A DNA stretch of 64,000 nt from Candidatus Thorarchaeota archaeon (GTDB lineage: Archaea > Asgardarchaeota > Thorarchaeia > Thorarchaeales > Thorarchaeaceae), in assembly GCA_020348985.1 (NCBI GenBank), contig CP070761.1, forward strand, positions 2,891,006 to 2,955,005, given 5' to 3'. This document shows positions 15,463-24,972 of the stretch, piece after piece. Position 1 is the first letter of the stretch, and every line of letters starts with the position of its first letter. The position numbers and the translations under genes are program-made. Below the pieces are notes generated by a model that was not told where the DNA came from, ran no database searches, and worked only from the letters and a program-made list of their open reading frames with translations.

Positions 15463-18354
15463 TTGACGCGGCGAAATGGGGGGAATCCTAGAATCGCCAA
15501 AGGTAGCCGTCTCTATGCATTTTCCTACGCACTGAGTTCTATGAAGTCTCATCCTTTCAGGGCTCTCAGTCTTGCACTGACTCTCAGCCTTGGCGTTTCG
15601 TTAATAGGCTCAGTCCTGATTTGGGCTGACACTGGCGTATCTGAGAGTGTGGACAATTACTTTGACACTAATGCGTTTCAGATGCTTGTGTCAAACCCGG
15701 CGGGAAGTACTCACCAAGTGGACTTGGCCCAATCATACGCATTGTCTAGCAACTTGGTTGAACGCGTATACAGAGTCAACTCCACGGTCGGACTTGTGTC
15801 CGGAACGCAATTACCTGACTCCACACAATACGGTCTCGACGAACCTATCTACACAGAAGATATGAAGGATTGCGAGGTAATCTTTGTCAACAATGATTTT
15901 CTAGATTACATCGCTCCTGAATTTGAATATGAGGGAGAGTTTCGATTATCTGAAGGCGAGGTTTTGGTCTCCTCCCAGTTCGTCATCTATTACCATCAGG
16001 TTTTTGACTTGGCAATCACAGTCAACTCAACCATCGATATTGAGCTGCTGACGCGTAGGCCCCAAGACATTGTGGGATATATTGGGAACATGAATCGTCA
16101 AAGCATTACATCACTGAGAGTCGTTGGGATCTATGATGTCGGTCCATACGGGTCTCTTCTTCAGACAGGATTTCCTTCTCGAATGAGATCAAACTACGAT
16201 TATCTCAACTACGACACTGCAGTCCTAGGAATACTGGACAGTGTTATGATCTTGTCAGAAGGCCTTGACCTACAAGATCTACCTGAAGTGGGTTTCTTTG
16301 GAGCAAGAACTTTCATCCGCGCCTCTGGTGAAGCTCTCATCGCGGCAGGGGTTGACAACATCGCCAGTAACCTTCTAACACTCAAGGCTCGCCTTGATGA
16401 ACAATATAGCGTCACTGTAGATGGTCTGTCTGAAATCTTGACTCTTCAGGATCTCGTTGATACCTATGCTAGCACAATGCCATTGGCTCTTCTCAATCTA
16501 CCAGTCTTCATCATAGCGCTATTCCTCTCTGTCTTTGCCGCCGACACGTTTATGGCCGCGAGAACAGTAGAAGTCAGCGCACTGCGCTCTAAGGGTGCTA
16601 GCTCCACTCAAGTGTACGGTATTTTTCTCTCAGAATCTGCCCTCATGGCATCCTTCAGTTTCATCATTGGAATAGTTCTCAGCGTTCTCTTTGCCCCCCT
16701 TATTCCATCTGCCATTTCATTCATGACCTTTGACTTGGAGATATACTCGTTCTTTCTCGAAAGGACGGTGCTCAAGATGGAAACGATAGTCTACAGCTTT
16801 CTGATCTGTATTCTTCCGCCTCTTCTCTTCATTCTCAACTCAGCGAGGAAGGCCGCAAACGCTGAGATTAGTTCAATTATGATGGAGACGTCCGAGACAC
16901 CCCCGACAGGTGGGGAGGCTCACGGATTCACTCTGGGGGCATCGGCTGTACTACTCTCAATGACTGTCGGTAGTGTAATCTTTCTCCCGAACGACCCCTT
17001 TGTTATGATTCTGGAGCTCATCTTTGGCACTGCCGCATGGTTCTTCCTTGCCTACAATGGGTCTCGATTCTCTCGAGTGGGCTTTGCAAGATTGACAGCC
17101 AAGCTCTCCTTCGTGCTCGGTGAGAAGAATCTTGTTGCAGCAGGGAATCTAAGAATGCGACGGGGTCGAATCGTCCCACTTATGGTTGTCCTAGCACTCA
17201 CTCTGTCATCAACGATTACATTCACAGTTCAAGCAGAGAGCTATCAATCAGATCTAGAGGCCGAGGTCAAGTACGCCTTGGGTGCCGACTTGCGAGTCGG
17301 CACTACTGGGCAGCCTTTCTCATTCAATGACACACTGGAGGCGTATCCCGGAGTGAACAGGGCCGTCCCCGTTCTCAGAACTTGGGGTCAGGTCGGAAAT
17401 GAGCGGATAACATTGGTAGCAACAGATGCAGTTGAGTATTCATTGATTGGGAATTTCCATGAGTCAAGCTTTTTCGGCGAATCTCCAAGCATTGTACTCT
17501 CAAGACTGGCGGCTGTGCCTAACGGCATAATTCTGAGTGCATATCATGCAGAAAGGTGGAATAAGACAATCGGAGACACATTGGGTCTAGATGCTGGTGG
17601 ACGTATTTCAACTGTTCAAGGAGATTTCGTTATCACAGGACTCGTATTCAGCGCTCCAGGGTTCGGATATGCAGCAGCCGCTGATATTCCTTCGGCAAGA
17701 CTTGGTGCGGGATTTGGGTTCCAATCAGCTTATTCTGGGTTTGCCATCACAAACCTGGGCTTTATGTCTCTCTTGACAGACAGGAGCAGTACTGACACCT
17801 TCCTAGCAGATATGGTTTGTGTAACAGATCAGGAGTTTCTACTTCGTGCATTGAGCGATCTGCCTGGAGTAACAGCGACCACCCCAGAACACTTCGATCT
17901 GAGAGGCTTCTCATTTGGGACCGCACTATTCCTGAGCACCATAGAAGGTCTGTTTTCGATTGGATTCGCTATGTCTTTGATATTGAGCTTGTTTGCGCTT
18001 ACCCTCTTTCTCGGCTCTATAGTTAGGGAACGCCGACGGGACTATGCCATACTTCGTGCGGTAGGTGGCTCAAGACAGCAAGTAGTGAACATGGTTCTCT
18101 CAGAGTTCACCGGAATTGTATTTGCCTCATTGACCCTCAGCCTTGTGTTAGGCACCATTTTCGGCTTCGTGATGAGCACCGTAGTCTTCTCTCTGAGTCC
18201 ATTTGCAAGAACTCTGCAGGCGGCGATAACTTTCCCGATTGGGTTCTTGACTGGGGTACTGCTTATTGAAGTCCTTGCCATGATAATGGGGGCATACTTG
18301 CCTGCACGTGAGGCATCAAAAACGGATCCCGCAATAGTATTGAGGAACCTGTGA
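15463..18354 (+). CDS. large FtsX/MacB-like ABC permease, copy 1
   Basis: A 963-residue permease. After a basic cytoplasmic start comes a first membrane helix (PFRALSLALTLSLGVSLIGSV), a large extracytoplasmic domain of about 280 residues, an FtsX domain of three to four helices carrying the cytoplasmic segment VSALRSKGASSTQVYG, a second membrane helix pair, a second extracytoplasmic domain, and a C-terminal FtsX domain with YAILRAVGGSRQQVV. The two ALRSKGAS/LRAVGGS segments are coupling helices that contact the ATPase. Fused double FtsX domains are found in LolC/E-like and archaeal exporters. The TTG start at 15463 follows a Shine-Dalgarno sequence. Confidence 0.88.
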   Translation: MTRRNGGNPRIAKGSRLYAFSYALSSMKSHPFRALSLALTLSLGVSLIGSVLIWADTGVSESVDNYFDTNAFQMLVSNPAGSTHQVDLAQSYALSSNLVERVYRVNSTVGLVSGTQLPDSTQYGLDEPIYTEDMKDCEVIFVNNDFLDYIAPEFEYEGEFRLSEGEVLVSSQFVIYYHQVFDLAITVNSTIDIELLTRRPQDIVGYIGNMNRQSITSLRVVGIYDVGPYGSLLQTGFPSRMRSNYDYLNYDTAVLGILDSVMILSEGLDLQDLPEVGFFGARTFIRASGEALIAAGVDNIASNLLTLKARLDEQYSVTVDGLSEILTLQDLVDTYASTMPLALLNLPVFIIALFLSVFAADTFMAARTVEVSALRSKGASSTQVYGIFLSESALMASFSFIIGIVLSVLFAPLIPSAISFMTFDLEIYSFFLERTVLKMETIVYSFLICILPPLLFILNSARKAANAEISSIMMETSETPPTGGEAHGFTLGASAVLLSMTVGSVIFLPNDPFVMILELIFGTAAWFFLAYNGSRFSRVGFARLTAKLSFVLGEKNLVAAGNLRMRRGRIVPLMVVLALTLSSTITFTVQAESYQSDLEAEVKYALGADLRVGTTGQPFSFNDTLEAYPGVNRAVPVLRTWGQVGNERITLVATDAVEYSLIGNFHESSFFGESPSIVLSRLAAVPNGIILSAYHAERWNKTIGDTLGLDAGGRISTVQGDFVITGLVFSAPGFGYAAAADIPSARLGAGFGFQSAYSGFAITNLGFMSLLTDRSSTDTFLADMVCVTDQEFLLRALSDLPGVTATTPEHFDLRGFSFGTALFLSTIEGLFSIGFAMSLILSLFALTLFLGSIVRERRRDYAILRAVGGSRQQVVNMVLSEFTGIVFASLTLSLVLGTIFGFVMSTVVFSLSPFARTLQAAITFPIGFLTGVLLIEVLAMIMGAYLPAREASKTDPAIVLRNL

Positions 18355-18366
18355 GGAAACAACGCC

Positions 18367-21270
18367 ATGGAAAAGACAAAGCCAAAGACTCCCAAAGGCA
18401 GCTCTAGATGGGCGTTATTCTATGCAGTTAGTTCCTTGAGAAACTATCCGCTGCGCAACATGGGTATAGCTTTGATCCTCGCCATCGGAGTTGCTCTGCC
18501 AACCACCGTCTTTGCATGGTCCAACACAGGAATCGAGATTGCTATCGGGGACTACTTCTCAGAAAACGCGTATCAGATGAGATTTCAGCGACAATCATCT
18601 GCACTCTACTCGCGAGCCGAACAGGAAGCCTTGGTTGCCTCGGTAAATAATCATCCATACATAGATTTCGTCCATCAGGTGCCCTCAACCATCTGTATTC
18701 TGAGCGGGGACGGTCTCCCTACGTGGTCAAGCTATGACATGAGAGGACTGAACTACCTGTTGGGGATAAAGGATGCCAGGGTCATCTTGGTCAATGATAA
18801 CATTCTCGGCAATTGGACCCAAGAATTCACCTATAGAGGGAACTTCTCTCTCAAATCTGGCCAAGTCCTTGTATCCGCGGGATTCGTCGAATATACACGG
18901 GAAGTCCACGGCATGGCCATCGACTTGGGTTCAGAAATCAACATAGATGTCATAACACATGCCCAAAGATCTGGGGGGCCAGAGTCTAGATCCTTCTTGA
19001 GTCCTGTTACCGTTGGCAATCTCAGTGTTGCAGGAGTGTACCAAATAGATGATCTAAGCAATCAGATAGGTAATGCCCTTCCCTCAACTAGTAGATACAA
19101 TTGGGATCCACTCGGCAGTATGTCATCTGTTCTGGGAATAGACGATTCGATTATGATTCTTGGAAGTGAAGTAGATCAGGAAATACTGACTGAGATTGCT
19201 GACTCGGGGTATTTCAAGTCTGCACTTCTTGTCAGAGCCTCACAAGTCGGCTTGATTCAGGCAGGAGTTGAACGTATTGGCGACAGTCTATTGACGTTCA
19301 AGACGCAAACAGAAGAGCAGTTCGTGAATTTTAATATCATTGGGATTGATGAGATACAGAGACTTGATTCGTACGTGCAAACTTACTTGGGCAGCCAAAT
19401 CCTAACAGTTGTCGCACTTCCTGTTCTCATAATGAGCCTCATGCTGACTGTCTTTACTTCGGAGACATCCATCTCTCGTCGAAAGGGGGAGATAAGCGCG
19501 TTGAGGTCTAAGGGGGCTTCTTTCAACCAGGTGTTTTCCACCTTCATGTGGGAATCTATCCTGCTCGGTGTTCTCGGATTTCTTATGGGCATTGGTCTTT
19601 CATTATTGATGGCACCATTGATTGGTTCAACCGTTGGTCTCTTCTCATTTGATTTGGCCTTGTTTGTGCTCTTCTTCACAAACCTTTCATTTCCTCCGCT
19701 GGCACTAGTCATAGCGGCGACTATTGCAATGTATCTCCCTGCCGCCTATCTTCTCCACGTGTCCCGGAGGATTGATGTGACAGAGGTGGGGCAGCCAACC
19801 TCTGGTCTGCCGTCTGAAGGCGCTGAGATGACCGGAATTTGGCGTTATGCTCTTGGACTTGGTGTGATTTTGTCAATCCTTGCGGCAATGCCGACGCTTG
19901 TATACCCATCAGGTCCAATTGCTGTTGCTGAGGTACTAGGAGCCTCGTTGCTCCTATTCGCTGCTTCATACCTGGGCTCTCGTACGATGCGCCTGGTCAC
20001 TGCAAGACTGTCAGGTGAAACCACTTTTCTGCTTGGTGAGAAGAGTCTTTATCTAAGTCAGAGCCTTAGAAAGAGGAAGGGCCAATTCATCCCGCTTCTC
20101 GTCATTCTAACCTTGACGATGACAACAACGACCATGATGGTAATTCAGTCTTCGAGCTTCGAATCCACTATGAATAACGAGCTGCGGTATTCAATTGGAG
20201 CCGACATGAGAGTTGAAGTTGATGGATTTCCCCTTGACTTCGAACGTACTCTCCTCAGCTATCCCGGAGTCCTGAATGTCACTCCCGTGATCGAAACATG
20301 GGCGCAGGTGGGGCTAGAGAGCTTCTTCTTTGAAGGGATCAATCCTCTGGAGTATCTCGACATAGGAAAATTCTCTCCTGATAGCTTTGTTGGTGGCAAT
20401 CCTGAGACGGTTCTTACGGCTTTGGCCAACAGAAGCAACGGAGTTGTCATCAGCGAATACTACTCAGAGCTTTGGAATCGAACCGTAGGTGATGAGGTGA
20501 ACATCTTCTATGGTACAGTGAACGGGTCCAGACTTGGGATCTTTGAGGTTGCAGGCATAGTAAGAAGTGGGCCCGGTTTTGGCGTTGCATCAACCCAGGA
20601 TCTACCCTCCGCAACGTTTGCATCACAATTCGGATTCCAAGTCGGAAGAGGTGGCTTCGGACTTGTAAACCTAGACTATATCGCTGAATTTGGCTACTTG
20701 GAAACGGCGGACCTCTTTCTAGTTGACACTGTTGAGTTTGCCGACCTGGATAGTGTCATTGAGGATCTTGAAGAACTACCGGGAGTCGACGTCTTCACAC
20801 CTGACACATTCGATATCGCATCTGAATCCGTTTCAATCCAACTATTCCTGTCTGGAATTCAGGGACTAACTTTGATTACATTCATGTTATGTTTGGCAAT
20901 GGGGCTTTCAGCAATTGCACTCTTTTTGGGCTCAGCTGTCCTTGAACGAGAGCCAGAGTACGCAATCTTCAGGGCAATAGGCGGCACGAAGAGACAGGTG
21001 ATAATGATGGTCTTTGGAGAATTTGCTGGGATTGTTGTTGCAGCTATTGGCATCAGCTTCATTCTAGGAATTGTCTTCGGATACTCAATGAGCATACTTG
21101 CTTTCGGGATATCACCCTTCTCACCGGTCTTGGCTGAGATACTTGCCCTACCTCTTTCGGTGATGCTGGGCATATTGGGCTTGGAAGGTGCCTTCCTGCT
21201 GGCTAGCTGTTACTTGCCAGCCTCCCGCGCCGGCTCTGTGAACCCTGCATCGGCTTTGAGGAATCTGTGA
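18367..21270 (+). CDS. large FtsX/MacB-like ABC permease, copy 2
   Basis: A 967-residue paralogue of the preceding permease with the same plan: N-terminal helix (LRNMGIALILAIGVALP), extracytoplasmic domain, FtsX domain with ISALRSKGASFNQVFS, a middle membrane region, a second extracytoplasmic domain and a C-terminal FtsX domain with YAIFRAIGGTKRQVI. Identity to copy 1 is concentrated in the coupling helices and in segments such as LRYSIGADMRVEVDG versus the matching region of copy 1. The start is ATG 18367, 12 bases after the first permease. Two unequal permeases point to a heterodimeric channel. Confidence 0.88.
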   Translation: MEKTKPKTPKGSSRWALFYAVSSLRNYPLRNMGIALILAIGVALPTTVFAWSNTGIEIAIGDYFSENAYQMRFQRQSSALYSRAEQEALVASVNNHPYIDFVHQVPSTICILSGDGLPTWSSYDMRGLNYLLGIKDARVILVNDNILGNWTQEFTYRGNFSLKSGQVLVSAGFVEYTREVHGMAIDLGSEINIDVITHAQRSGGPESRSFLSPVTVGNLSVAGVYQIDDLSNQIGNALPSTSRYNWDPLGSMSSVLGIDDSIMILGSEVDQEILTEIADSGYFKSALLVRASQVGLIQAGVERIGDSLLTFKTQTEEQFVNFNIIGIDEIQRLDSYVQTYLGSQILTVVALPVLIMSLMLTVFTSETSISRRKGEISALRSKGASFNQVFSTFMWESILLGVLGFLMGIGLSLLMAPLIGSTVGLFSFDLALFVLFFTNLSFPPLALVIAATIAMYLPAAYLLHVSRRIDVTEVGQPTSGLPSEGAEMTGIWRYALGLGVILSILAAMPTLVYPSGPIAVAEVLGASLLLFAASYLGSRTMRLVTARLSGETTFLLGEKSLYLSQSLRKRKGQFIPLLVILTLTMTTTTMMVIQSSSFESTMNNELRYSIGADMRVEVDGFPLDFERTLLSYPGVLNVTPVIETWAQVGLESFFFEGINPLEYLDIGKFSPDSFVGGNPETVLTALANRSNGVVISEYYSELWNRTVGDEVNIFYGTVNGSRLGIFEVAGIVRSGPGFGVASTQDLPSATFASQFGFQVGRGGFGLVNLDYIAEFGYLETADLFLVDTVEFADLDSVIEDLEELPGVDVFTPDTFDIASESVSIQLFLSGIQGLTLITFMLCLAMGLSAIALFLGSAVLEREPEYAIFRAIGGTKRQVIMMVFGEFAGIVVAAIGISFILGIVFGYSMSILAFGISPFSPVLAEILALPLSVMLGILGLEGAFLLASCYLPASRAGSVNPASALRNL

Positions 21271-21342
21271 GGTTGAGCCCATGATTTTGCGCACCCCGAT
21301 AACCTTTTCAAAAACAAGAATCGAACGGAGACTGTGTTCACA

Positions 21343-22362
21343 ATGGTGACTTACTCAACTGAACAGCTGGATCTTTTCGGAGACTACCCTGATGATGTCG
21401 TGATTAGTTGCGAGAATGTGTACAAGATATACAAAACCCACGAGCTCGAGGTCGTCGCTCTGAGCGGAGTGTCCCTACAGATTCTTGAGGGAAAAATCAT
21501 GTGCGTTGTAGGTCCGAGTGGTTCGGGTAAGACTACACTCACCAATATCATAGGTGGTATAACAAAGGCCACAGTCGGTAAGGTCTACTGGGCCAACCTG
21601 CGGTCCGATATCACGAAGATAGGCGAAAGGGTCCTTACTGAAGCCCGTCGCAATTTCATCGGATTTGTCTTCCAAATCAACAACCTCCTTCCACACCTTA
21701 ATGCTTGGCAGAATATTGAGCTTGCAGCACGCATAGCTGGCGTTCCGAAGAGCGTTCGACAGGACCGAGTAGACCGTCTCATCAAACTCGTCGGTCTCGA
21801 GGAGAGAAGACACAACAAAGCCACAACACTCAGTGGGGGCGAGCGTTCTCGTGTTGCCATTGCAAGCGCACTCGTCAACCTCATTGAAACAGAAGGCAAG
21901 GGTCTTGTCTTGTGTGACGAGCCCACTGGAGACCTCGACCCAGAGACTGCAGAGAGAATACTAGATCTCTTCCAAGAGCTCAACGAGACCTTGGGCACCT
22001 CCTTCTTCATTGTCACACACAGTCAACAGGTGGCCTCGAAAGCCGATGTTACTGTTGAGATCAGGGATGGAATCATCTCAGGGTTCCATCAAGCTGGAAT
22101 AGACCTTGACACTTTGGATGACACAAGAGTTGTCAAGCTTGACAACAACTATCGTCTTCCAATGCCCACAGATTTGTTAGAGGCAGCAGGCAATCCCACT
22201 CAATTCAGAATCAGCTTTGAAGATGGGAGATTCATACTCGTGCCTCAGCTTGAGGACGTGGTTGACACCATGAGGATTCAACGGACTCGCACCTGCAGAG
22301 TCTGTGGAAACGAGATTCCTCAAGGCAAGTTCATCTGCCCGAACTGTGGAAGTACCATCTAA
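21343..22362 (+). CDS. ABC ATPase with C-terminal zinc ribbon
   Basis: A 339-residue ATP-binding protein: Walker A GPSGSGKTTL, Q-loop FVFQINNLLP, signature LSGGERSRVAIASAL, Walker B VLCDEPTGDLD, H-loop VTHSQQ. About 75 residues of linker follow, then a treble-cysteine-pair zinc ribbon CRVCGNEIPQGKFICPNC at the extreme C-terminus. The ribbon is absent from LolD and MacB and could sense zinc or dock a partner. The ORF begins at a GTG at 21334, but ATG 21343 is preferred. It has its own 63-bp leader region after permease 2, so it may be separately expressed. Confidence 0.88.
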   Translation: MVTYSTEQLDLFGDYPDDVVISCENVYKIYKTHELEVVALSGVSLQILEGKIMCVVGPSGSGKTTLTNIIGGITKATVGKVYWANLRSDITKIGERVLTEARRNFIGFVFQINNLLPHLNAWQNIELAARIAGVPKSVRQDRVDRLIKLVGLEERRHNKATTLSGGERSRVAIASALVNLIETEGKGLVLCDEPTGDLDPETAERILDLFQELNETLGTSFFIVTHSQQVASKADVTVEIRDGIISGFHQAGIDLDTLDDTRVVKLDNNYRLPMPTDLLEAAGNPTQFRISFEDGRFILVPQLEDVVDTMRIQRTRTCRVCGNEIPQGKFICPNCGSTI

Positions 22363-22366
22363 CGGA

Positions 22367-22828
22367 TTAGTCTGTTTCAAGCGGCTCTGGCGAATCTTTG
22401 CGGCCGAACAGTGCTACCAGCTCTTCAATGGCTCTTAGGTTGCCCATGAGATTGCGAATTCGTCGTCTCAATCGCACCAACACCTTCACCTTGTGTGGCT
22501 CTAAGTCCTTGGTGATGAACTTGGCCAGTTCGATACCGCCCTGGTCAAAATCAGTTAGAACTAAGACTTCTCCATTTTTGCCTGCTTGCTCAGCAATCTC
22601 GTCGATAAGCTCAGGTCTTGCTCGCCCCGCCTGTGTTTTGATTATACGTCCCTTTACCCCAAGTTTCCGAAGGACTCTCTCGTCACGAATACCCTCCACA
22701 ACAATGACGAGATTCTCGTAACGGGAATCAACACTGGTGAGAATCTCGACAAGCGCCCGCTCATTCTTCCGAAGAGGTCTATCACTTGGCAATACCAAAT
22801 TTTCCACAGCCTGCCGCTGCCCAGTCAT
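22367..22828 (-). CDS. small Toprim-domain protein (UPF0292-like)
   Basis: A 153-residue protein with a Toprim core: the strand LVIVVEGIRDERVLRKLG with the catalytic Glu, and VLVLTDFDQGGIELAKF with the DxD metal pair. Toprim domains act in topoisomerases, primases and RNase M5-like nucleases; stand-alone archaeal versions of this length are annotated UPF0292 and have no proven substrate. The C-terminus is basic (KVLVRLRRRIRNLMGN), consistent with nucleic acid binding. Its start codon overlaps the last base of the dehydrogenase gene (TAATG arrangement), so the two are translationally coupled. Confidence 0.8.
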   Translation of the reverse strand: MTGQRQAVENLVLPSDRPLRKNERALVEILTSVDSRYENLVIVVEGIRDERVLRKLGVKGRIIKTQAGRARPELIDEIAEQAGKNGEVLVLTDFDQGGIELAKFITKDLEPHKVKVLVRLRRRIRNLMGNLRAIEELVALFGRKDSPEPLETD

Positions 22829-23859
22829 TAAGGGACAATGGCTACCTTCATGGTTTCTCCTTTGCTCATTTTCTCCAAGGCCTCCACGATTTTTTCGAGA
22901 GGCATTTGATCGGAAATTAAGATATCCGGATTGATATCGCCCGCTATGATGAGTCTAATTGCCTGCTCGACATTCCTTGGAGAAAGATGGAAGACACCCT
23001 TGACTGTCAATTGTCCATAGTGGAATCTCACTGTGTCAAGCTCGAATTTCGTTCCTGACGCTGCTCCACCGAACAGGACTGTTGTTCCTGCGTCTCTCGT
23101 CATCTCTACAGCTTGTTCCCAAGTTGCAGGGAGTCCAACAGCCTCAATGACAACATCTGCTCCATAACCCTCTGTTTCATCCCTGACACGTTGGATGGGG
23201 TCTTCTGCCACTGGATTAATCACCGTGTCCGCTCCCGATTTCTTCGCCATTTCTCTGCGGAACTCAGCCAAGTCAGACGCTATCACAGTAGATGCTCCAT
23301 TCTTTCTTGCAAGCATAATTAGCATTTGACCGATGGGGCCTGCACCGATTACAACCACGGAATCGCCTGGTCTGATGTTTGATTCCTCGATCCCATGCAC
23401 AACGCATGCGAGGGGTTCTGTCAGCGCAGCTGTCTGGAATTTTAGGTCGTCAGGAATCCTATGTGTATTCCACTTGACAATCCTTTCGGGCACTCGAATG
23501 TATTCTGCGAATGCGCCATTGACGAAGCTCTCTTTCAGCTCTGGGCAGAGATTGTGACTCCCTCGTTTGCAGAAGAAACATAATCCACAAGGTGCGGAGT
23601 TTGTAGCAACGATTCGCATACCTGGCTCGAGTCCTTCTACTCCTTCTCCAACCTCCTCCACTGTACCAGCGTACTCGTGTCCGAAGAGTGCCGGAGTCTC
23701 TCTAAGCAGAATCGGGTGGCCTCGCTTGAAGGTCTTGACATCCGTCCCACATGTCAGAGCAGACCCAATCTTGACCAGGATGTCGCCAGCTCCAATCTCA
23801 GGAACCTCGGTCTCTTCGTACCGAACATCACCAACTCCGTGAAACATCGCTGCTTTCAT
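22828..23859 (-). CDS. zinc-dependent MDR alcohol/polyol dehydrogenase
   Basis: A 343-residue medium-chain dehydrogenase/reductase. Catalytic zinc ligands are in TCGTD, in FGHEYAG and in TEPLACVVHG; the structural zinc site is CGLCFFCKRGSHNLC. The Rossmann motif VVIGAGPIGQMLIMLA is followed by the acidic TVIASDLAEFRR, where Asp at the end of the second strand favours NAD. It resembles sorbitol and threonine dehydrogenases. The frame is open to 23895, but the domain starts at ATG 23859 (MKAAMFHGVG). It precedes the Toprim gene with a one-base overlap. Confidence 0.88.
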   Translation of the reverse strand: MKAAMFHGVGDVRYEETEVPEIGAGDILVKIGSALTCGTDVKTFKRGHPILLRETPALFGHEYAGTVEEVGEGVEGLEPGMRIVATNSAPCGLCFFCKRGSHNLCPELKESFVNGAFAEYIRVPERIVKWNTHRIPDDLKFQTAALTEPLACVVHGIEESNIRPGDSVVVIGAGPIGQMLIMLARKNGASTVIASDLAEFRREMAKKSGADTVINPVAEDPIQRVRDETEGYGADVVIEAVGLPATWEQAVEMTRDAGTTVLFGGAASGTKFELDTVRFHYGQLTVKGVFHLSPRNVEQAIRLIIAGDINPDILISDQMPLEKIVEALEKMSKGETMKVAIVP

Positions 23860-23991
23860 TCGACGAGGCATCCATTCATTCCCGATGCGGGTCATTCATG
23901 CCTCGTTTAAATGGATTATGACACACCCTCACTCATGTCCGACCACAAGGCTTAATCCCTGACCGTTTCCGGGGGCGCGTGGGAACACACA

Positions 23992-24444
23992 ATGAGAATT
24001 CGAGCTCGTTATCCGGAGAGCGGAGAGTACTTCGCCGAATCTGATTGGGATGGACAGACTGGAGGGACTGCAATCACAAAATCGGGTGAAAGTTTCGCAT
24101 TTGACACACCCAAGATATACGGCGGGCGTGGAAAGGGAGTGTGTCCAGACGAGCTCTTTGTTTCAGCAGTACTAGGGTGCCTCACCAATACGTTTCTCGA
24201 TTTTCAAAGGCGTTTCGAGATGCAGCTTCGCTCAATTCATCTTGAAGCAAAAGCAAGTACACTATTTGACAATGAGGGCTACACAATAACTCAGATTCGC
24301 GTGTCGGGTGATGTTGTAGTGGGCAAAGATGAGCTAGACGTGGGAGAGCGCTGTGTCAAACTTATGAAGAACTACTGTCATCTCACACGTTCAATTCGAG
24401 ACTGTATTCCACTCGAATACAACATTAATGTTAGAGAAGAATGA
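23992..24444 (+). CDS. OsmC/Ohr family protein
   Basis: A 150-residue OsmC-like protein. The two peroxidatic cysteines of the family are present, in VSAVLGCLTNTFLDF and in KNYCHLTRSI, as is the PKIYGGRGKGVCPDELF loop. Members reduce organic hydroperoxides using two cysteines at a dimer interface. The start ATG at 23992 is preceded by a promoter-like region in the 130-bp divergent spacer. No adjacent redox partner is visible. Confidence 0.85.
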   Translation: MRIRARYPESGEYFAESDWDGQTGGTAITKSGESFAFDTPKIYGGRGKGVCPDELFVSAVLGCLTNTFLDFQRRFEMQLRSIHLEAKASTLFDNEGYTITQIRVSGDVVVGKDELDVGERCVKLMKNYCHLTRSIRDCIPLEYNINVREE

Positions 24445-24453
24445 GTATTGGAG

Positions 24454-24972
24454 TCACTCATTGTTCAACTCAATCGACGACATCAATTCACGCACAGTAT
24501 CCATGAACTTCAGTATGTTGTCCCAATAACCTCCTTGGAAATAGACGCTGTCACAGTCTTCGCACAACCAGAATTCATTGTACGAATCGAAGGTCTGGTC
24601 GAACACAAGACCTCTGATTCTTTCTTTGTCTGTCTCAGCGAATTCAACAAGCTCGCCGTTACATTTCGAACACCGAGCCCGTGATGGGATGACTATAGGC
24701 GTTATGTCATATTGCTTGAACACCCTCGCAACTTCCTCTGCTACACCTCCTCTCACGAGCATGCCTCTGACAGAGGAATCTTTGGTTCTGCGGAAGAGAT
24801 CAAGATCTGAAGTCAGCAGAACACGGTTCTCGTTAGCCGCGATTTCCAATAACTCATCGTCATGAATGTCCGTGTCATAGAGAGCGTCATATCCGACAAG
24901 ACGCAACCATGCAGCAAGTCTTCCTAGCATTGCATCTACTATGAACTTGAAATCTTGCTGTCTGTTTTCCAT
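24454..24972 (-). CDS. Mut7-C RNase domain protein
   Basis: A 172-residue Mut7-C (DUF82) protein, a PIN-like RNase fused to a zinc ribbon. Seen motifs: FIVDAMLGRLAAWLRLVGYD at residues 10-29 with the first acidic residue, LLTSDLDLFRR with the second acidic pair, and the ribbon CSKCNG ... CEDCDS. In eukaryotes the domain is part of the Mut-7/EXD exonucleases; in archaea it stands alone and its RNA target is unknown. The gene begins one base after the stop of the PHP gene on the same strand, so both belong to one operon. Confidence 0.86.
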   Translation of the reverse strand: MENRQQDFKFIVDAMLGRLAAWLRLVGYDALYDTDIHDDELLEIAANENRVLLTSDLDLFRRTKDSSVRGMLVRGGVAEEVARVFKQYDITPIVIPSRARCSKCNGELVEFAETDKERIRGLVFDQTFDSYNEFWLCEDCDSVYFQGGYWDNILKFMDTVRELMSSIELNNE

